Positions 1-14,100 are shown, counted from the first letter of the stretch. The stretch: 64,000 nucleotides of DNA from Dentipellis sp. KUC8613 (GCA_002286715.1 NSJX01000009.1:435966-499965); one strand, 5' to 3'. The notes: generated by a model not told the origin, from the sequence alone. A program made the numbers and translations.

Positions 1-708
1 CGCGACATCCGCTCCGCCTGGAGCATGGCTGCCAGTGGCTCACTGCGGACACGACTCAGCTCGGCGCCCACGCACTCAAACAAAGGAAAGCACGCACCTC
101 AAAAGGTACTCCTTAGAGAAACCGCCCTTGCGCTTCGGCTTGGCCTCGCCATCACCATCGCCGTCCGAGTCGACAGTCTCGGCGCTCTTCGCCTTGCGCT
201 TGCGCGCGCCGTTCGCCTTGCCCGTGCCCGCAGCCGACGCGCGCGAGCGGCGCTGCCGGCCATTGAGCTCGCTGTCGATCTTGCGCGCGAGCTCGGCGTC
301 GCTCAGCTCGCGGCCCGCCTTCTTCTTCGCGGGGCGCGCCTTGGCCTCGTCCGCGCTGCGCTTGCGCTTCGCCGGGCGCGGCTGCTGCTTCTCGCCCGCG
401 TCCACCTCCTCCTCGCCCTCCTCGTCTGCCGGCTCCTGGTCCTGGTCCTGTTCCTGGTCGTCTGGCTCCTGGTCGGAGCCGCCGAGCCCATTCTCCTCCG
501 AGATCTGCGCGAAGACGCGCGTGATGAGCTCGTCGAGCGCCTCCTTGCGCGCGCGCACGTACCCCGCGGGCAGCGTGTCGTCCTCCGCGAGCTGCCGCCG
601 CACGCGCTTCGCGCTGATCGTCTGGAAGTCGACGCCCGGCGCCGTCAGGATCGCGCGGATGCGCGGCTCGAGCGAGGACACGGGCAGGTCCGCGTCGTCC
701 GTGCTCAT
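1..708 (-). CDS. DEK_C + SWIB/MDM2 domain protein (Tri1/Uaf30-like), truncated by window edge
   Basis: Exon 1 runs 708->98 and exon 2 continues from 42 past the left edge. The intron 97->43 starts GTGCGT and ends CGCAG. The N-terminus (about residues 8-60, with LEPRIRAIL and RKEALDELI) resembles the DEK C-terminal DNA-binding fold that opens Tri1/Uaf30 proteins. A long acidic and then Lys/Arg-rich linker follows, which looks nuclear and nucleolar-like. The splice rebuilds GGFSKEYLLSEPLAAMLQ, the signature start of a SWIB domain. Family members act in Pol I upstream activation (Uaf30) or remain poorly characterised (Tri1); which subtype applies cannot be told without the rest of the SWIB domain. 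The start ATG at 708 was preferred to the upstream in-frame ATG at 993 because the extra residues are Pro/Ser-rich and leader-like. The gene is divergent from HRD3. Confidence 0.85.
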
Positions 709-1272
709 GGCTGTCGAGGTGTGGTGTGCGGTGCGTCGACGGTGAGAAGAAGGGGTGGTAGAGGATGGCGAGGACAAAGGGGGAGATGGAGGTGGAGGTG
801 AGGGTCGACGCGGGCTTTCAGGCTGGCGCTGAGTCTGAGCGGCGAGCTCGCAGGCGCCGAGCATGACAGCGTGACTGAAATGATTATGTAATTTCGCGAG
901 TGGTATGTCCGTGGATTTTCCGTACTCAGCGCGATCGTTCCATTTATGTTGATACAGCCACAGGTGGGTGTGAAATGATTCTGATATACACATGGTGCGG
1001 TTGAAGCAATTTTGAGAGCAGTTGGTAGGACAAAGGACGAGAAATGCGCTGAGTGATGGGCGCTAATGATGGGCGCTTGCCTTTTGCATCCACAGCACCT
1101 GCCCCATTCGGAGCGCGGGAACGGCGCGACGTGTCCCTGCGGCGGTGGCGGTCATGCACACTCATCTCCTGCTTTCTTGGACACTACGGACACACCCTCT
1201 CCCGGGCACCACGCGCACCCATTCGGCTCTGACAACGCCTCAAGAGAGGACAGGTAACTCCACCGTCCGCCC
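709..1272. promoter_or_regulatory. Divergent intergenic region between SWIB gene and HRD3
   Basis: About 560 bp separate two start codons facing away from each other, so the two promoters must lie here. I see no strong TATA box and no further gene. The region is inferred to be a shared promoter from layout only. Confidence 0.4.
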
Positions 1273-4200
1273 ATGGGCCGCACACGAAACGCACGCGCCC
1301 GGAAGGCGAGCTGGCTGGCGTTTGGCCTTATAGCACTCGCGGCGGCGTCTGCAGCAGTGCCAGACCTCAGGACCGCCGTTACGGACCCAACACGGTTAGA
1401 TAAGACGATCACGGCCGCGACTGTGAGTGTGCTTGTTGGTGGCGAAGGTGTAGGCGTTGATTATGGGCCGCAGGCTGTCGCGTCGGTAGCTTCATCTGGG
1501 GAGACTGTGGGGACACAGGTGGGTAGTATTTTACTTGGCCATTCCTCATATTATTCTGCATATCGTCTGTCGACGTGCCCTCGGTGCTGAAGAGATGCAG
1601 AGACATGTGAAAGGTATATTGGACGTGTAACCCTAACCTTACGAGATTTCTCCCATGGGGATGGGGATTCAAGATATTCACAAATATGCTCTCACATTTT
1701 TGAGAACACTACTAACATGTCTCATTCAGGATGCGCAAAATGAAGACTCAGCAGATCTAGCTGCCAGTGAAGGTGTGTAAATTTACACACATTCACACCA
1801 CATCTAACGTCATTGCAGCCGCGCGAGCCTATCGCTCCGCACTCGCAACTCTCAATGCCTTGACCACCCTTCAATACACCTCCCAACCAAACCCTCCGCC
1901 CAACACCCCCGGCAGCTCCATCATCTCATACGTTTTCCCGAATTTTCAGGGACAGGGTCCCGTCGGCACCGCACTGCGTATTCTCGTAAAGCTGTGGTAC
2001 CGATTTACCACGAGTCGTGCCGGAAAGGATGCACTGGGCGGAAAGCGCAGACGTGACGACGAGCTGCGGAGTCGTGCGATCAAGGTCGTCGACCTCTTGC
2101 TGCATGCAGCAGACCTGGGACACACGGATGCGCTTTTCACACTTGCAAAGATCTCGATGGTGCGTCGTCTCCTGACCCTGCAACACATATCCTGAAACGG
2201 TGTACCCTAGCTCCCCCCAACACCCGACTTTCCCATCCGCCCCGACTTGGCATATCGCACATTCACGAAGCACGCCGATCTGACAGGTAACGGCACATCC
2301 CAAGCCGCGCTCGCGTTCTTCCACTCCACCGGCTACCGCGGCATCGTGCCCGTCGACCAGGCCAAGGCACAGCTGTATTACACCTTCGCGGCGCATAATG
2401 GGGACAAGGGCGCGCAGATGGCGCTGGGGTACAGGTACTGGATGGGTGTCGGTGTTGCGGAGGACTGCGACCGCGCGCTGGAGTGGTACGAACATGCCGC
2501 GGAGACTGGTACGTCTCACCTTTTTTTTTGCTGCTGAAGTGGGATGCTTATGGGTGATTAGCGATGCAGAAGTTCTTGTCTGGTCCGCCAGGCGGCCGCG
2601 CTCTCCCGCTCTCGCCCGCACGCCTGTCGGACCTCGACGGCGGCGTGTACGGACACGGCGCAAGCGTGGCTTCCACCGGCATGAACATGGCGAAGCCTGC
2701 AATCAAGGCCGCGCGCGCACGCGCCGCCGGGGAGACGTGGGAAGACATCCTCGAATACTACATCGTGCGCCCCCTCCCTCCTCTTCCCTTCCATCCTTCT
2801 GACTCTGTACCAGTTCAACGCCGACCGCGGCGAGACGGACTTCGCGTTCCGCCTCGGCAAGATCTTCTACCAGGGCAGCATCTACAGCGCGCCGGGAGGC
2901 ATTGCATCCGGCGGCGAGGGCGTCGGGCGCGTGCCGCGCGACTTCGAGCGCGCGCGGTACTACTTCGAGCGCATCACGCGGCAGGTCTGGCCACAGGATG
3001 CCGCCGACGTGAGTGCGCAGAATACCCGCCAGGACGGCCCCGTGGGCTACGCTGCGGCGGCGGCGGGATACCTCGGGCGCATGTACCTCCGCGGGGAGGG
3101 AGTGCGGCAGAATGTCGCGCTCGCGAAGGTGTGGTTCGAGCGCGGGGCGGAGTATGGGGATAAGGAGTGTCATAATGGGTTGGGGATCATGTGGAGGGAT
3201 GGGCTGCATGGACGGAAGGATGTGAAGGGCGCGCTGAGGCATTTTGAGATTGCGGCGGGGCAGGATTTGGCGGAGGCGCAGGTGAATTTGGGGAAGTATT
3301 ACTATGGTGCGTTTCCCGGCTGTTCTTCGTGCGCGGTGTGCTGAAGTGGGTTGGTACTGTAGGAGTGAAGGATACTAAGCGCGCGACGACGTATCTTGAG
3401 ATGGCGCTGCGTCATGGGTCGCCGTTCGAGGCGTACTACTACCTCTCGCTCATCCAGAAGGAGCACATGCAGCTCATGCCGCCTGCTATGAAGGGCGGCG
3501 CGTGCTCCGTTGCGCTGTCGTTCTACAAGATTGTCGCTGAGCGTGGCTCGTGGGGCGACGACCCCTTGCGGGACGGCGAGCGCGACTGGGACACGGGTAC
3601 TGCGGTTGGCAAGGAGAACGCTATGCTGAGGTGGTGGATTGCTGCGGAGAGGGGGTACGAGATGGCGCAGAATAACCTGGCGTATGTCCTTGATCAAGGT
3701 ATGCACACGCCTTTTTGCTATCGAGTCGTGATACTGACACCGTATGCAGATAAGAGCGTGCTGAAGGACCCGCGCTTCACGTCGTTCTCCCCTTCGAACG
3801 ACACTGCCCGACTTGCGCTCACGCAGTGGATCCGCTCTGCGGCGCAGAACAACGTCGACGCGCTTGTCAAGGTTGGCGACTACTACTACCACGGGCTCGG
3901 CGTGCCCGACGAGCCGAAAGAGGACCGCTTCGAGAAGGCGGCTGGGTACTACCAGTCTGCGGCGGACACGCAGGTCAGCGCGCTCGCGATGTGGAGCCTC
4001 GGGTGGATGTATGAGAATGGTATCGGTGTGCCCCAGGTGCGTTCCTTTTTATGTAGAAGAATGGAATGGCCAGCTGAATTTGGATCGGGGATGGTAGGAC
4101 TTCCACCTCGCGAAACGGCATTATGATGTTGCACTTGAGACGAATGCGGAGGCCTATCTGCCTGTCACGCTGTCTCTTCTGAAGCTCCACGCACGCAGTT

Positions 4201-4920
4201 TCTGGCACACGCTGACGGGAGGAAAAGATGGATTGAGTATTTGGGAATCAGAAGAAGACTCCTGTGAGTTCTGCTGTTGCATTTCGGTGTTTTGTCGGCT
4301 GAAGGTGGTCGTGCAGATCCAGAAAGCCCGCGGCAGCAACAACAACAACTGGCGGAGGGACAGACGCTCGACGGATCAACGCAGGACGTCCAGGACGAGC
4401 TCGAGGAGCAGAAAGAGTATCTTGAGGACGACGGGACGTGGTACCTCGGCCGCGCGCGGGACGAGTACCGGCGGCGGCGGGGCGATCAGACGCCAGGGGG
4501 CGACGAGGACCCCATCGAGGTGCGCCACCCCAACTAAATGCTGATGCGGCTTATTTAGTCTGACACCCGCATGGTCTATCTATCTCACAGTGGGCCCGGG
4601 AGCGCAGAAACGCAGAGGCCGAGCGCGACAGCGACTTTGGGCCGGAGGACTACTTCGACGCGGCCACGCGCGGCGGGCACCGTGGCGAAGAGGCTGCGGA
4701 CGAGTTCGCCGAGACGGTGATGCTCGTTGGGCTCTGTCTCGTCGTCACGCTGCTGCTGTATATTCGCGGTCGAATGGTGGAGAGACTGCGGAGGGAGGCG
4801 CGGGAGCAGAATGGCAACGAGCAGGAGCAGGCGGCGCCGCAGCCGCAGATCCAGGCGAATGGGGGGTTATTCCCCCCTGAAGGGGACCCGGCGAGAGATG
4901 AGTGGGCGATTGTGCGGTAG
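1273..4920 (+). CDS. HRD3: Hrd3/SEL1L homologue, ERAD ubiquitin-ligase subunit
   Basis: Eleven exons: 1273-1518, 1730-1772, 1819-2159, 2211-2508, 2562-2764, 2814-3306, 3363-3698, 3750-4036, 4098-4263, 4317-4519, 4591-4920. They total 981 codons in one frame. A basic N-terminus plus hydrophobic stretch (WLAFGLIALAAASAAV) is a signal peptide. Multiple Sel1-like repeats follow, recognisable by A..LG..Y..G patterns such as AGYLGRMYLRGEGV, ALGYRYWMGVGV and LGWMYENGIGV. Near the C-terminus one transmembrane helix (VMLVGLCLVVTLLLYI) is followed by a charged cytosolic tail. This is the Hrd3/SEL1L layout: a lumenal adaptor that hands misfolded glycoproteins to the Hrd1 E3 ligase in the ER membrane. 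A Gln run (about 805-815) and an Arg/Asp/Glu-rich stretch precede the helix. No breaks were seen. Confidence 0.92.
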
Positions 4921-5365
4921 ATGAGTGTAATAAGTATGTGTATTCTTTTTGCGGAATTTATTGCTGTATGGAAACAAAGTACGGCGCGCGGCTTGAGTGT
5001 CCGTTGGTGGATGGAAAAGTAGAATCTCTCATGTTCAACTACGTTCGTTCTTGTCGGATTTCAAGGGAATTCGGAACGCCTGGAAAGGTTTCAACGTCAA
5101 AATAATATGGGATGCTCATGCAAACGAGAACAACCTGGGGGGGACTGATGGGGTAGCTCTGCAACCTACTCAGGGCCCTCCCCAACCATGTTTAGAATTA
5201 TCTTTGCCGCTGTGGGGGGGAGTTAGCGGCGGCCATGCCTGTGACGATAGCCTTCACGTGATCAAAAATTTGAGAACGAGTCACGCTCGAGTCACGCCCG
5301 TGGCTTTTGAGCGCGCGCGTCAACTCAGACTTGAGCTCATCGTTGCACACAGCGCCGACGACACC

Positions 5366-8300
5366 ATGGCGATAGCGATGGGAATGGGGCTCTTGAGTCC
5401 CATTCGATGCACCGTTGCGGCCGCCGCTCGCGCCCCCCAGCGTGCGCGCCTCCCCCTCGCTGCTCGGGCATTCCACGTCTCCGCCGCGCGCACCCTCCCC
5501 TCCCCGACACACCCCGTCCGCGCCGTCGCCGCGCCCTCCGTCGGCGATTTTGGAGCCAAGAACGATGGCGAGCGTGTGCTCAACTCCCCCTCCGAGGTCG
5601 CCCGCCGCATCTCGGCCAAGGTGCTGCCCAAGCTCCCGCGCGCGGACGTGCGGAAGGTCGTCATGGTCGGCTCCGGCGGCCTGTCCATTGGCCAGGCAGG
5701 CGAATTCGACTACTCTGGCTCGCAGGCGATGAAGGCCCTCCGCGAGGAGGGCATCGACGCTGTGCTCATCAACCCGAACATCGCGACATGGCAGACTAGC
5801 CACCAGCTCGCATCGGAGGTCTACTTCTTGCCTATCTCGGTCGACTATGTCGCATATGTGCTCGAGAAGGAACGCCCGGATGGTATCTTGCTCACGTTTG
5901 GTGGTCAGAGCGCGCTCAATGTTGGCATTGAGCTCGATCGCATGGGTGTTTTGGACAGGCTTGGTGTTAAGGTTTTGGGCACGCCGATTCGGACGCTGGA
6001 GGTCTCTGAGGACAGAGACCTATTCGTTCAGGCTCTGAAGGGTATGTTCTGTCTTTTCTTCTGAGATTCATCTCTAGCTGACGGACTGCTGTGCCCGCAG
6101 AAATTGATATCCCGGTTGCACACTCCACGGCTGTCTCGACTGTCTCTGCTGCCCTCGAGGCGGCCGACAAGATTGGTTACCCGGTTATCATGCGATCCGC
6201 TTTCACTCTCGGTGGTCTCGGCTCTGGCTTCGCAAACAACTCGGACGAGCTGCGCGATCTTGCGGCTCGTGGACTTGCTCTCTCGCCTCAGGTTCTCGTC
6301 GAACGCTCGATGAAGGGCTGGAAGGAAGTCGAGTACGAGGTCGTCCGTGACGGTGCTGATGTGAGCTCACACAGTCACTCTCTATCTCTCATCCTGACAT
6401 TTCGGCACAGAACACGATCATTTGCTGCAACATGGAGAACTTCGACCCCCTTGGCACGCACACTGGTGACTCTATCGTCGTCGCGCCATCCCAGACGCTG
6501 ACGGACGATGAGTACCACATGCTCCGGAGTGCCGCTCTCAAGGTCATTCGTCATCTCGGTGTCGTCGGTGAATGCAACATCCAGTACGCTCTGAACGCGA
6601 CCAGCCGTGAATACTGTGTCATCGAGGTCAACGCTCGGTCAGTCATTGCATCCCTTCTTCATGCGTACCAGTCACTAACGTTATTACTTTCAGTCTGAGT
6701 CGTTCCAGTGCTCTCGCATCGAAGGCTACCGGCTATCCGCTTGCTTACACCGCTGCGAAACTCGCCCTCGGCTACACCCTCCCGGAACTGCCTAACGCTG
6801 TCACCAAGACCACAACCGCTTGCTTCGAGCCCTCTCTGGACTATATCGTCACGAAGATCCCCAAGTGGGACCTGGCTAAGTTCTCCACCCAGGTCAACCG
6901 CGAGGTCGGCTCATCTATGAAGTCTGTCGGTGAGGTCATGGCTATCGGTCGCACGTTCGAGGAGAGCATCATGAAGGCGCTTCGCATGGTTGATCCCCGC
7001 TGGGTCGGCTTCGAGGTCTTCGGCAAGAGGATGACCAAGGAGGACATGGACCACGTCTTGAGCAACCCTACCGATATGAGGATTTTCGCGATCGCACAGG
7101 CTATGTACCTCGAGGGTTACTCTGTTGACAAGGTTCACGATATGACCAAGATTGACAAGGTTCGTGTATACTTTTGTTTGTTTAGTCGCCAAGCTCATAT
7201 TGATTCCTTGGCAGTGGTTCCTGTACAAGCTCGAGAACATCGTTGCAACTCACCGTGCCCTGACTGACGCCGGCGACATCTCCTCGGTCTCTCACGATCT
7301 CATGGTCCGCGCCAAGCGCATGGGCTTCTCGGACTCGCACATCGCTTCCCTCGTGTCGTCGACCGAGGACGTCGTCCGCGCGCACCGCAAATCCCTTGGC
7401 GTCACGCCCTTCGTCAAGCGCATCGACACGCTCGCCGCCGAGTTCCCCGCACACACGAACTACCTGTACACGACTTACAACGCGAGCACGCACGATGTCG
7501 AGTTCGACGAGCACGGCACGATGGTCCTTGGCAGTGGCGTCTACCGCATCGGTTCCAGCGTCGAGTTCGACTGGTGCGCGGTGACGTGCGCCCGCAGCCT
7601 CAGGGAGAACGGCATGAAGACTGTCATGGTCAACTACAACCCCGAGACGGTCTCCACCGATTTTGACGAGGCGGACCGCCTGTACTTTGAGGAGCTTGGA
7701 TGGGAACGTGTCATGGATATCTACGAGCTCGAGGGTGCCCAGGGTGTCGTTGTCAGCGTGGGAGGTGAGTGATATTTGCGACTATGGGTGCCTGTGGGGT
7801 GATTGCTTACTGTGCAATAGGTCAGTTGCCCCAGAACATCGCGCTGCGCCTGAAGCACAGCGGCGTCAATGTGCTCGGCACGGACCCCGAGAAGATCGAC
7901 ATGGCCGAGGACCGTCACAAGTTCTCGTCCGTTTTGGACAAGATCGGTGTTGATCAGCCTGAGTGGACCGAGGTCACGAGCGTGGATGCCGCGAAGGAGT
8001 TCGCTCAGCGCGTCGGGTATGTAGTGTCTATCCTTTTATTGCGGACAAAGCCCCGACCGGTTTTCTAACAGCTACCCGGTCCTCATTCGCCCGTCTTACG
8101 TCCTCTCTGGCGCCGCCATGAACGTCGTCTACTCTGAGTCGACGCTGGAATACAACCTCTCTGCCGCCGCCGATGTGTCGCCCCTCCACCCCGTCGTCAT
8201 CACGAAGTTCATCGATGGCGCGCAAGAGATCGACGTTGACGCTGTCGCGCACAAGGGCAAGCTCCTCGTGCACGCCGTCTCGGAGCACGTCGAGAACGCG

Positions 8301-9371
8301 GGTGTGCACTCCGGCGATGCCACGCTTGTCCTGCCGCCCTTCTCCCTGGACGAGGGCGACATGGCGCGCCTGAAGGAGATCGCGCAGAAGGTCGCCGCTG
8401 GCTTCGACATCTCCGGCCCGTACAACATGCAGATCATCCGCAAGCAGGCCGACGAGCCTGGCAAGCCCGCGGAGCTCAAGGTCATCGAGTGCAACCTGCG
8501 CGCGTCGCGCTCGTTCCCCTTCGTCAGCAAGGTCCTGGGCCACAACTTCATCCAGACCGCGACCGCTGCGATCACTGGCGTGAACGTGCCCGAGCCGGTC
8601 GACGTGATGGCAGAGAAGAGGGATTACACGTCCATCAAGGTCGCGCAGTTTTCGTGGACGCGCTTGGGCGGTGCGGATCCCTTCCTGGGCGTCGGTGCGT
8701 GTCGTCCCTTCTGGGCATATCATACTTTAGTGCGGCAGTTTGCTGATTGGCTGATCGTATGCAGAGATGGCCAGCACGGGCGAAGTCGCGAGTTTCGGCA
8801 AGGACGTGCACGAGGCGTACTGGGCGTCCTTGCTCAGCACGACGGGCTTCAAGGTCCCCCAGGAGAAGTCGGGCGTCCTGATCGGCGGCGACATCAAGAA
8901 GCCGGAGATGCAGACCATCGCGAAGACGCTCTCGGACCTCGGCTTCAAGCTGTACTGCTCGTCGGGCGTCGTCGAGGAGTTCCTGAACGACATCCCGTAC
9001 GTGCACGCGAAGCGCGTCATGTTCCCGACCAAGGACAAGCGCAAGCTGCGCGAGGTGTTCGACGAGTACGATATCCAGTGCGTCATCAACCTCGCGAACG
9101 CCCGCGCGAGCAGCCTCACGGATGAGGACTACGTCGCACGCCGGTGAGTGACTTTGCGCTTGGCAGTGGGGCCCCACTCACGCTGATGGGATGAATGTGC
9201 AGAAACGCGGTCGACTTTGGATTGCCGCTACTGAATAACCCGCGCACGGCGCTCCTCTTCGTCGAGGCGCTCGCGAAAAAGATCCCGCAAGGCGGCCTGA
9301 GGTCGTACACCGAGGGCCGGATACCCCCCGAGGTCAAGTCGTGGGCCGAGTTTGTCGGCTTCCGCGCATAA
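5366..9371 (+). CDS. CPA2: Carbamoyl-phosphate synthase, arginine-specific large subunit (mitochondrial)
   Basis: Nine exons: 5366-6041, 6101-6360, 6411-6637, 6694-7159, 7215-7764, 7821-8016, 8072-8694, 8765-9143, 9203-9371. They give 1,181 residues, about the size of fungal Arg-type large subunits. The first ~60 residues are Arg/Ala-rich without acidic residues ([18 protein letters not shown]), a mitochondrial presequence. The first ATP-grasp half shows [31 protein letters not shown] and [18 protein letters not shown]. The second half shows [35 protein letters not shown] and [17 protein letters not shown]-terminal MGS-like domain ends the protein. It makes carbamoyl phosphate from bicarbonate, ATP and glutamine-derived ammonia for ornithine carbamoylation. 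It is not fused to an aspartate transcarbamylase, so it is not the pyrimidine enzyme. It needs a separate small subunit, not present in this window. Confidence 0.95.
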
Positions 9372-11100
9372 ACTTGCGTCTGCCTGTCGTTTTTTGCTTT
9401 CTACGAGGATCTAGAGAAGATTTAAGAAGGGGGGAGAGAAGTAAAAGGAGTGGTTTGGAGCGCTCCAGCGGTATCATAGATTGGACTACTAATGCGAGTC
9501 TGACACTCGACACTTGACATGCTTGACACTCAAAAGCAGCCGCCGCACAATGCCGCTGCATGCATTGTATACATAATTCTGCTTAGAATCGCATTTTGCA
9601 TCGCCTTGACGGTACTTGTCCTCAGTCAGTCCATCCTAGTAAGTGGTTCGAAAACTGAATTCCCGGAATGCCCGAGCGGGGGTGCACACCACGATGGTCT
9701 TGGCATAGCAAGCTTCTGGTGAGCGTACGCTGCTTCTTTTGTTCTTTTGAGCCAATCACTGAAGACGGCACGCTAGGATTGTGTTCGCATTTGGAAGGAG
9801 CGGTACAGGGATAAGCAGGTGCGCAGCGCTGACTGAGCGTGCTGAAGTGAATGATGGCTACTTACCTCTTGCTATTGAGTCCTCCAGCGGAGATGGGTGG
9901 GATGCACACCATGTGGCCACAGGCGTAACCCCGAGATGTCTCGGGACAGATCGCATGATAGTATGTGCGTCGGTGTGTCGGCATGTCGAATTACTTATAG
10001 TTATACTTAGCCTCGGGATCATCGACGAGCCAATTCACCTAAATGCCGCCGGGAGCGCCGAGGCTTCGCTGCGAACATGACATTGTCAACACCGCACGCT
10101 GGTACTAACATGACCCTCAGGTATATATAGATGAGCTCTGTGCTCTGGCACTTCTAAGACGAGGATTACATATAGTTGCGGGGACATCGCTGCAGGGTCG
10201 AGCCGCATTTTTTCGGAATGTATAGGGATGGGTCCCGAATTTACGTCTCTTTGCCCTGAGCCTGATCATGAACAAAGTATTGAATGAGAGTGAGGTGGGG
10301 TCTCGGCCGAATTACAAACTCAAGGCAAGGCCGGCAATAGCCGGGTGTTGGTTACAATGAACGGTTTACTGTGCCGTCTGCCATGAAGACGACCATGGCG
10401 TCGTAAACGCTGCATCTTGCTATGCTGCTCGTCCAGAAGGTACTTTTTGTTTGTTTGTTGACGTTAGCGGAGGCACTGATATCTCCCAGATAAGGGTGGG
10501 AGCCGGGGGAGTTTCTGCGGAGACTTCAATTATGGTTGCGCGACTGATATGGAAGCAAGCCACACGACAGTGACTTTCCTTGCCCGGCTGCCGTCAATTG
10601 GCCATATCGGAGTCTAGGATGATACAATGAGGCGTCGTTACTATTTGACCAAAGGTAAGCATCGGCGCACGGCTAATTATCGATTCTTGACGAACGGCTT
10701 GAAATGACCAGCCGACGGCTTCTCTGATGCTTCCACGCGGATTCGTGGAAAAAGAGTCAGTCACTCTTACTGGTATCTGTCTAATAGGAGTTTCGATATC
10801 TGTGAGGAATGCAACGTCACACAGCAGCAGTGGCGCCAACGGCAGTGTTGAGCCTGCACAGTGCTTCTTTTTCCACGTTCATGGACAGATGAGTGAGCTT
10901 GGACCCGGAGCAGCTGGTCCGCTACGTATATGGCGGTTCATCTATGCTGCACTCCGTGGTCATCTTACGACGAATCCGTCGAGGCAAGTCATATAAAGGC
11001 AGGTGGGGTGTGCGAGCAGTCTCATCACGCTCTTCGCCTCCGATCCTCTCGACTCTCATAGAAGCCTAACAGCACCTTTACACTACACTATCTACTCTAG
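9372..11100. other. Intergenic 1.7 kb, no gene seen
   Basis: Stops are frequent in all frames and no exon-like conserved motif was found. The right end holds the promoter of the A-T-R reductase gene. Confidence 0.5.
10991..10998 (+). promoter_or_regulatory. Candidate TATA box of the A-T-R reductase gene
   Basis: ATATAAAG lies about 105 bp upstream of the ATG at 11101 and is followed by a pyrimidine-rich leader. This is consistent with a core promoter and a leader of about 75 nt. No transcript evidence is available. Confidence 0.45.
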
Positions 11101-14100
11101 ATGTCTTCTGCTATTTCGCGCCCCTTGCCCGCCCCGCCGGCGACCCAGGTCCTCAACTCCTCAACGTTCAAGGCCCCTGCTCTCGATGGCTCCCTCAGCA
11201 TCGCTGATATCTACGACTTCCAGGCTGAGAATTCGCCGTCACACCCTCTGTTCTCGTACGCGGAGGTGGATGGTGCAATCAAAACCATTACTTGGGCTGA
11301 AGCCGTCCGTGCCATCCGTCGCTCAGCCAAAATCGCCCGCAGCAAGCTCAACTACGACCCCGTCACTGGCCTTGCGCCCGACGCTGACTCGAAGAGGCCC
11401 ATAGTTGGATTGCTGGCCGCTACCGGTACGTGCCGCCCGAGTGGTCTCGTGCTTACTCTGACTAACCCCAATATCAGATTCTATCACCTACTATACCACC
11501 GTTATGGGTCTCGTGTATGCCGGATTCATCCCATTCCCGATCTCTATTAGGAACTCTCCGGCGGCCGTTGCCCATCTTATCGGAAAGACGGGTGTGAGGC
11601 ATATTTTTGTCGGCGTCGAAGAGTCGCTGCACAACCTTGTCAGTGAGGCGCTCAGCCTCCTGGCGGCCGACATTACGCCTCCCGTCGTCTCTGCGGCGCC
11701 TCTGTTCGAGGACTTCTATCCTGTAAAGGACGATGAGGTTCTGATCGAGCGGACCACGCCCGATTGGAACTCTCCCTACGTCATCCTGCATTCCTCTGGT
11801 AAGTTTATCATCCGCTTTGGTCCGTACAAAAACTCATTTCTCACCTAACAATAGGTTCGACTGCCTTCCCGAAGCCCATTATATGGACACAAGGTCACGC
11901 GGTAGAACTCGCACGATCTCCTTACTATGGATCCCGAGACCTGACAGGCATGCGCTTCGCATGCCACTCCATGCCCATGTACCATGGGATGGGTTGTTTC
12001 CTGATGACCTGGACGGTGAGCCAATAAGTCACGTCTTCCCACCATTTTGTGTCTAACTCATCGTGACAGGCAAGCGTGGGCGTCGTTCTCACTTTGTTCC
12101 GACCGCAGAGTCCTGCTCAGCACCCCACCCCCGAGGCTGTCTTCAGTGCCGTCATGGCAAGCAAGAGCGATCTTATTTTTACCGTCCCCAGCTTCGTCGA
12201 GGTATGTGTATATTTCAATTGATATGTCGACACGCGTGGTCTAACGATGTTGTCAGGCCTGGTCAAAGGATGACGAGCAGATTGCCCAGATGGCGAAGAT
12301 GCAGGGTGTGGTCAGTATCATCTCGACGTCTCCGTTCTGCGTTATCGGCTTACATTGATTTATGCAGATGGCAGGTGGAGGACCCCTGACAAAGGACATA
12401 GGCGACCGTATCACTTCGATGGGCGTGAACTTCATCAACGTCTACGGATGGTTAGTTGATAGAGTTAACATGGCTTAGCTTTTCCGACTGATAATGTGTT
12501 CACCATAGCACGGAAATTGGGATGATGAGCCCTGTCATTCCAGGTGGGTAGGCTTCTGACAACGCCGGATGGTTTGATACTCAACATCATGCGCCCTTTT
12601 AGCTCCTGTCGGCAAGAACTGGCAATACTTCCCCCTTCCCGGCTATCTGAACGTTACATGGGTGCCTCATGACGAAGGCAAGCAGGAACTCATCATCAAG
12701 GTAAGTATATTTGCATGCATCTTCTCTATCAAATGAGATACTTAGTCCATGTTATATAGCGGGGTCCTGCTTGTACTCCTTCAGTCGTGAACAGCACCAT
12801 CGACAACGAGGCTGTTTACGCGACTTCTGATCTTCTGGAAGCTCACCCGACGATTCCCGGACTTTGGAAGGTGCTCGGTCGTACAGATGACCAGATCATG
12901 CATAGCACTGGCGAAAAGGTAAGAATCGACGCCTCCATAGTTGCGGTCATTGGTGCTTATATTACTTTACATTCATAGACAAACCCGGGGCCATTAGGTT
13001 AGCAAGCCCGTATACTGTGAAAGAGGTCTGATATTTAGAGTGACATTACAGAGGAGATCTTGAAGCAGGATCCTCATGTGAGGGGATGCCTGATGTTCGG
13101 TCGTGGTCAGTTCCAGGCTGGCGTGCTTGTGGAACCCACCGAGGGCCACGAGATCGATACGTCGGATTTGGTCCAGCAGGCGGCATTCAGGAACTTAATC
13201 TGGTATGTGTCTTATGTGTCCTACCAAAGTCGGGACTTGGTGTACGAAGTCTGAAAATTAACTCGTATTCATAGGCCGACCGTTGAAAAGATGAACGCGT
13301 ATGCTCCACAGCACTCGAGGGTTTTCAAGGAGGTGAATACTACCCTCATTGTGACTAGTTTAGCAAGAAGCTCATCATAGCCTCCCAGATGATTCTCATC
13401 GCGAGCCGCGACAAGCCGTTCGTATACACTGCCAAGGGCACTGCGCGCCGTCAGGCCCTTCTGAGCGCGTATGACGAGGAGATCAAGGCACTCTACAAAT
13501 CTGTTGACGAGTCCGCTCAAGCGGACATCCTTCCACCTGTGGCATGGGACTTCGCTCGCTCTGTCAAGTACGTGCGGGACGTCGTGCAGAAGGTCTTGGA
13601 GAAAGAAATCGGGGACAACGATGACTTCTTCCAGCACGGATGCGACAGGTTGGTCATCCTTTGGCACCCAAAGGCAATGGGAGCTGACTTTCTTGCAGCC
13701 TGCAGGCCACCTGGATCCGCAACACGATCCTGCGCACCATGCGCGAGTCCGCCAACCTCGATACCCACAAAATCCCGAACGGTTTCGTCTACGAACACCC
13801 GTATGTTTCAAGCCTTGCGTCGTTCCTGTCGTCCCTTGTCCTCGGAAAGAAGGATGAGGCAGAGGAAATGGACAAAGCAGCCGAGATGAACGCCATGGTC
13901 GAGAAGTTCACCCAGAATTTCCCCGTACACCAGCCGAGACTGCCGGACCCCGCGCTCGACACAGTCCTGCTGACCGGAACTACCGGCGGGCTTGGTGTAA
14001 ACGTCCTCGCGCATCTCATTGCGAACCCGAAGGTCGCTCGTGTGTATGCGGTCAATCGCAAGTCAAACGGGAAGACGCTGCTTGAGCGCCAGAAGGAGGC

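Noticed and set aside
25..801. Long plus-strand open frames opposite the SWIB gene
   Set aside because: They are antisense shadows of a Lys/Arg/Glu-rich exon. They encode Arg/Leu-rich low-complexity sequence with no motif.
76..993. Using the first in-frame ATG (993) of the SWIB gene
   Set aside because: The added 95 residues are leader-like Pro/Ser sequence without conservation signals. The ATG at 708 starts directly before the DEK_C-like block.
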